Below are positions 61,546 to 64,000 of a stretch of DNA of 64,000 bases, one piece after another. How positions within the stretch are numbered: the first letter of the stretch is position 1; every line of letters starts with the position of its first letter. Under the pieces are notes generated by a model. That model was not told the origin of the DNA. It did not search any database and saw only the letters and a program-made list of their open reading frames with translations. Position numbers and translations under genes: made by a program. Source of the stretch: Stercorarius parasiticus (lineage: Eukaryota; Chordata; Aves; Charadriiformes; Stercorariidae); contig VWZL01002186.1 of NCBI GenBank assembly GCA_013396915.1, forward strand, positions 1-64,000, given 5' to 3'.

Positions 61546-64000
61546 TTTACACAGAATTTAAGCACACACTGAAGTTGTACTATTGCATGATTATGTCCTG
61601 TTTGTAATTAATTTTTCTCTCTGCTCTCTTTCCCACACCCTCATCCGGAGCATTAATTTCCCTGTTGAAGCTGCATGTTTTCTAGGAGTCCCAATGGAAG
61701 AATCGCAGGCGCTGGTCAGATCTGGGCCCCGAAAGTCTCTCTGTGACAGCATCCCCCTCTCCTGCAAAGAAGACGTCACCTCCTCCAGTCTCTTCTGTCT
61801 TTCTCCTGGACCCTGCACTGGATTTATCTGGGGTCCTAGTGCAGGAGAGAGGAGGCTGAAAAGGAAAGAACACCCTTCTCCTCATCTCTCTTTGCGATAA
61901 GGATCTCCTAAAAACGGGCTCCACAACCAAGACTGGGGACTGCTCTTAGGCAAATCTTCTCTCCTCTGTTAAAACAAGGGAAAAGAAACATCCCCCAACC
62001 CAGCACCTTCCCTTTGCAGGATCTACTCCCTGGAGAAAGGTTAAGATTCGGGGCTGGGGAGAGATTCAATGTCCTGCAGTCCAGAAATTGGACTGCAGTG
62101 ACCTCAGCTATAATGGTCTAGACCTAAGCAACATAAGGGAATACCGCTGAGCTGCTGTTTATGTCATTTCCACCCCCATCTCTCTAGCATATGGCCTTTC
62201 CCTCTCCTATCTGTCATCAGAACTGATACTGGCCATATCAGACTCTCAGAGGGGCTTTTCCTACCCTTGTAAATGTTGGCTTTTCCCTCCAATAGCTGCT
62301 CATCCCATACCGTAAGATCCTTGCTTCTGAAACCATGCTAGCTTGCACACTCCCACCAAACTGAAAATGAATCCACATCCCATCTGCTGGCGTTTGCTCC
62401 ACACGCTGCTCTGCTGGGTCCCCTTTGTCACCCATGGCACTGCTGTCACCCCCTTGGGCTTGCCATCTCTTCCACAAGGGAGCACAATCCATGGCAGTAC
62501 CAGTCCCCGAATGCATGCTGTTGGCTGGGGGTGGAAGTTTGCACAGTCTGTGCAGCTCACGTTTTTCATATATTGTCTGTTGGAGATTCACACCACTTTC
62601 TGCCTCGGGTCTGCTACCGGGCATGAGGTCTCAGAGAACTGCCCACTCTCTGCAAGCTTCACCGCAGATGAGGACTTTCCTCTCAGGCTACTTTTTAATT
62701 ATCTTGTCAAGGCTTTAGCCTTTACTGTGTGTTTTGCTCTACTCTAGACTCAGCCTACTCTCCTACCAAGAGTTCAACATTTTCCCAAAATTACAACGTT
62801 GGCTCATCAGGCCGATCATGTATTTCTCTGTACTTTTGCCATCCTTTTGGTTTGCCACTTGAAAACATATTGCTCACATTTCATGAGCTGCCTGTACCAC
62901 TCAAACTCCTGTGATACAGTTTCACACAAATTAAATGCATTCTCACAAATTAAATGGAAACTTTCACAATCAACAAATGCTTTAGAAAAAGCAACAGTCA
63001 GAAATTAGACTAGTTTGGCTTAACTACCTTTATTTTGTCACCCATTGCTTCTAGTTACTGACTGAGTCCCTGTTTAAACTGTCTCTGGTAGATCTTTATA
63101 TTTCTAGAGAATTTCAGCCCTGGAAGGCAGAAAGCTTTCACGCTTCCTTTCAGGGAACAGTCTCACTTTCTTTCAATCCCAGTTCCCTGTATTGCTCAGC
63201 AATTACTCCAAACCCTGAAGTCTGGGCTCCCAGACTGCTTCCTTCCCAAAGCCGGTAATAATCAGACGCAGCTTCAAGCCTGACCCCACGGGAACCTCTT
63301 CACCGCATGGGCACCAGCTCTAAGTGGCTGTTGCACGGGTGCTTGGGAGTGCTGTCCCCTCACAAAGGCAAGCCCATAAAGGGTAGTCAAACCCCCTGAA
63401 AAGCAGAGAGTCCAGCAGTTACCAGACTCAAGGGCAGAACACAAGACCTTTCTCACAGATTAAATACAGAACAGCGAGTAGAAATTAGAAGATTCTCTAC
63501 AAATAGTTGTTTCCTGCTCTCAAATGTGGAGGGAAAAAAGAAGTAATTTCCAAGGAGGATATGCCAGTATTCACAATATCGTTTCTATTTCAAAGAAATC
63601 TTCTTAGGTGTCAATAAATGCATTGATAAGACAAAATGCAAAGCCAAATCCCCCCAAATCCATAGATAGTTCTCCCCTCCTCCCTCAAGAAAATAAAAAA
63701 TAGTACACACTGTACATCAATCTGTTTCTTGGAAAACTGGCATATTGCAACACCCAGGGTTGGCTCAGATGCTTCCATAGCAGCCAGACTCTTGCAAGCT
63801 CAAGCACTGATTGCTGAGCATGGCATCAGGCTTTTCTCCATGGCAATGCAGACCACTTCTGCTCAGCCATCTGTCTTATCCATCACCTTTTAAATTTCAC
63901 TGCTGTCCTTGTCCACGCAATTCTGACATTTCATATGCGAGCGTGCTGCATACAAATCCCCAGTGCAGGACTTCTCTGTAAAATTCCAGGTGCTGTTCAG
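61546..64000. other. Unique sequence to window end, no supported gene
   Basis: Open frames around 62,240-62,750 on both strands overlap one another in a stop-poor, C-rich patch and show no domain. A short direct repeat of 'cacaaattaaatg' occurs at about 62,924-62,956. No exon, RNA gene or repeat family was recognised up to the window edge. Confidence 0.55.

Noticed and set aside
1..64000. CRISPR arrays, tRNA genes, retroviral LTR/gag/pol, bacterial operons
   Set aside because: No regularly spaced direct repeats, no A/B-box pairs with cloverleaf, no retroviral motifs and no compact gene strings were seen. The DNA is avian nuclear sequence.

Overview
The window looks like vertebrate nuclear DNA from a bird. 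The main evidence is interspersed CR1 LINEs with the avian type of 3' end: a short conserved 3' UTR ('ggttggactagatgacc' type) closed by ATTCTATG octamers. No L1 or Alu-like sequence was seen. Apart from two CR1 copies with a long open reverse-transcriptase tail, no reading frame can be assigned to a known protein. The other long frames are about what chance predicts for 64 kb read in six frames.

Layout. Bases 1-374 are the 3' end of a CR1 copy cut by the window edge. Bases 375-15,120 are AT-rich unique sequence with homopolymer runs and a few weak splice-flanked candidate exons, mostly on the minus strand. Bases 15,125-16,500 form a CpG island with GC boxes, an inverted CCAAT box and two CACGTG E-boxes, interrupted by a 239-base assembly gap (15,803-16,041). 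This is the one clear promoter-type locus and could fire either way. Bases 16,500-64,000 are gene-poor. They hold a degraded MIR/L3-like repeat (19.3 kb), a 26-base hairpin (20.7 kb), a CR1 with an inverted repeat at its 5' junction (29.8-30.8 kb), older CR1 relics (33.6, 36.4 and 49.9 kb), a 24-base tandem duplication (40.2 kb), a strong splice acceptor leading into a 109-codon frame (43.1 kb), a TATA box plus splice donor that could be a tissue-specific first exon (49.7 kb), a minus-strand CR1 (56.7-57.5 kb) and a second MIR/L3-like relic (61.4 kb).

Reading. The most economical view is a CpG-island promoter beside a gene-poor, probably intronic or regulatory, stretch. Several AT-rich intervals carry clustered homeodomain- or octamer-like motifs and could be conserved non-coding elements, but that needs a cross-species alignment. 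I found no CRISPR array, bacterial feature, tRNA, rRNA, recognisable endogenous retrovirus or gene cluster, and no convincing new biological system. The findings are structural oddities and candidate promoters or exons, scored accordingly.
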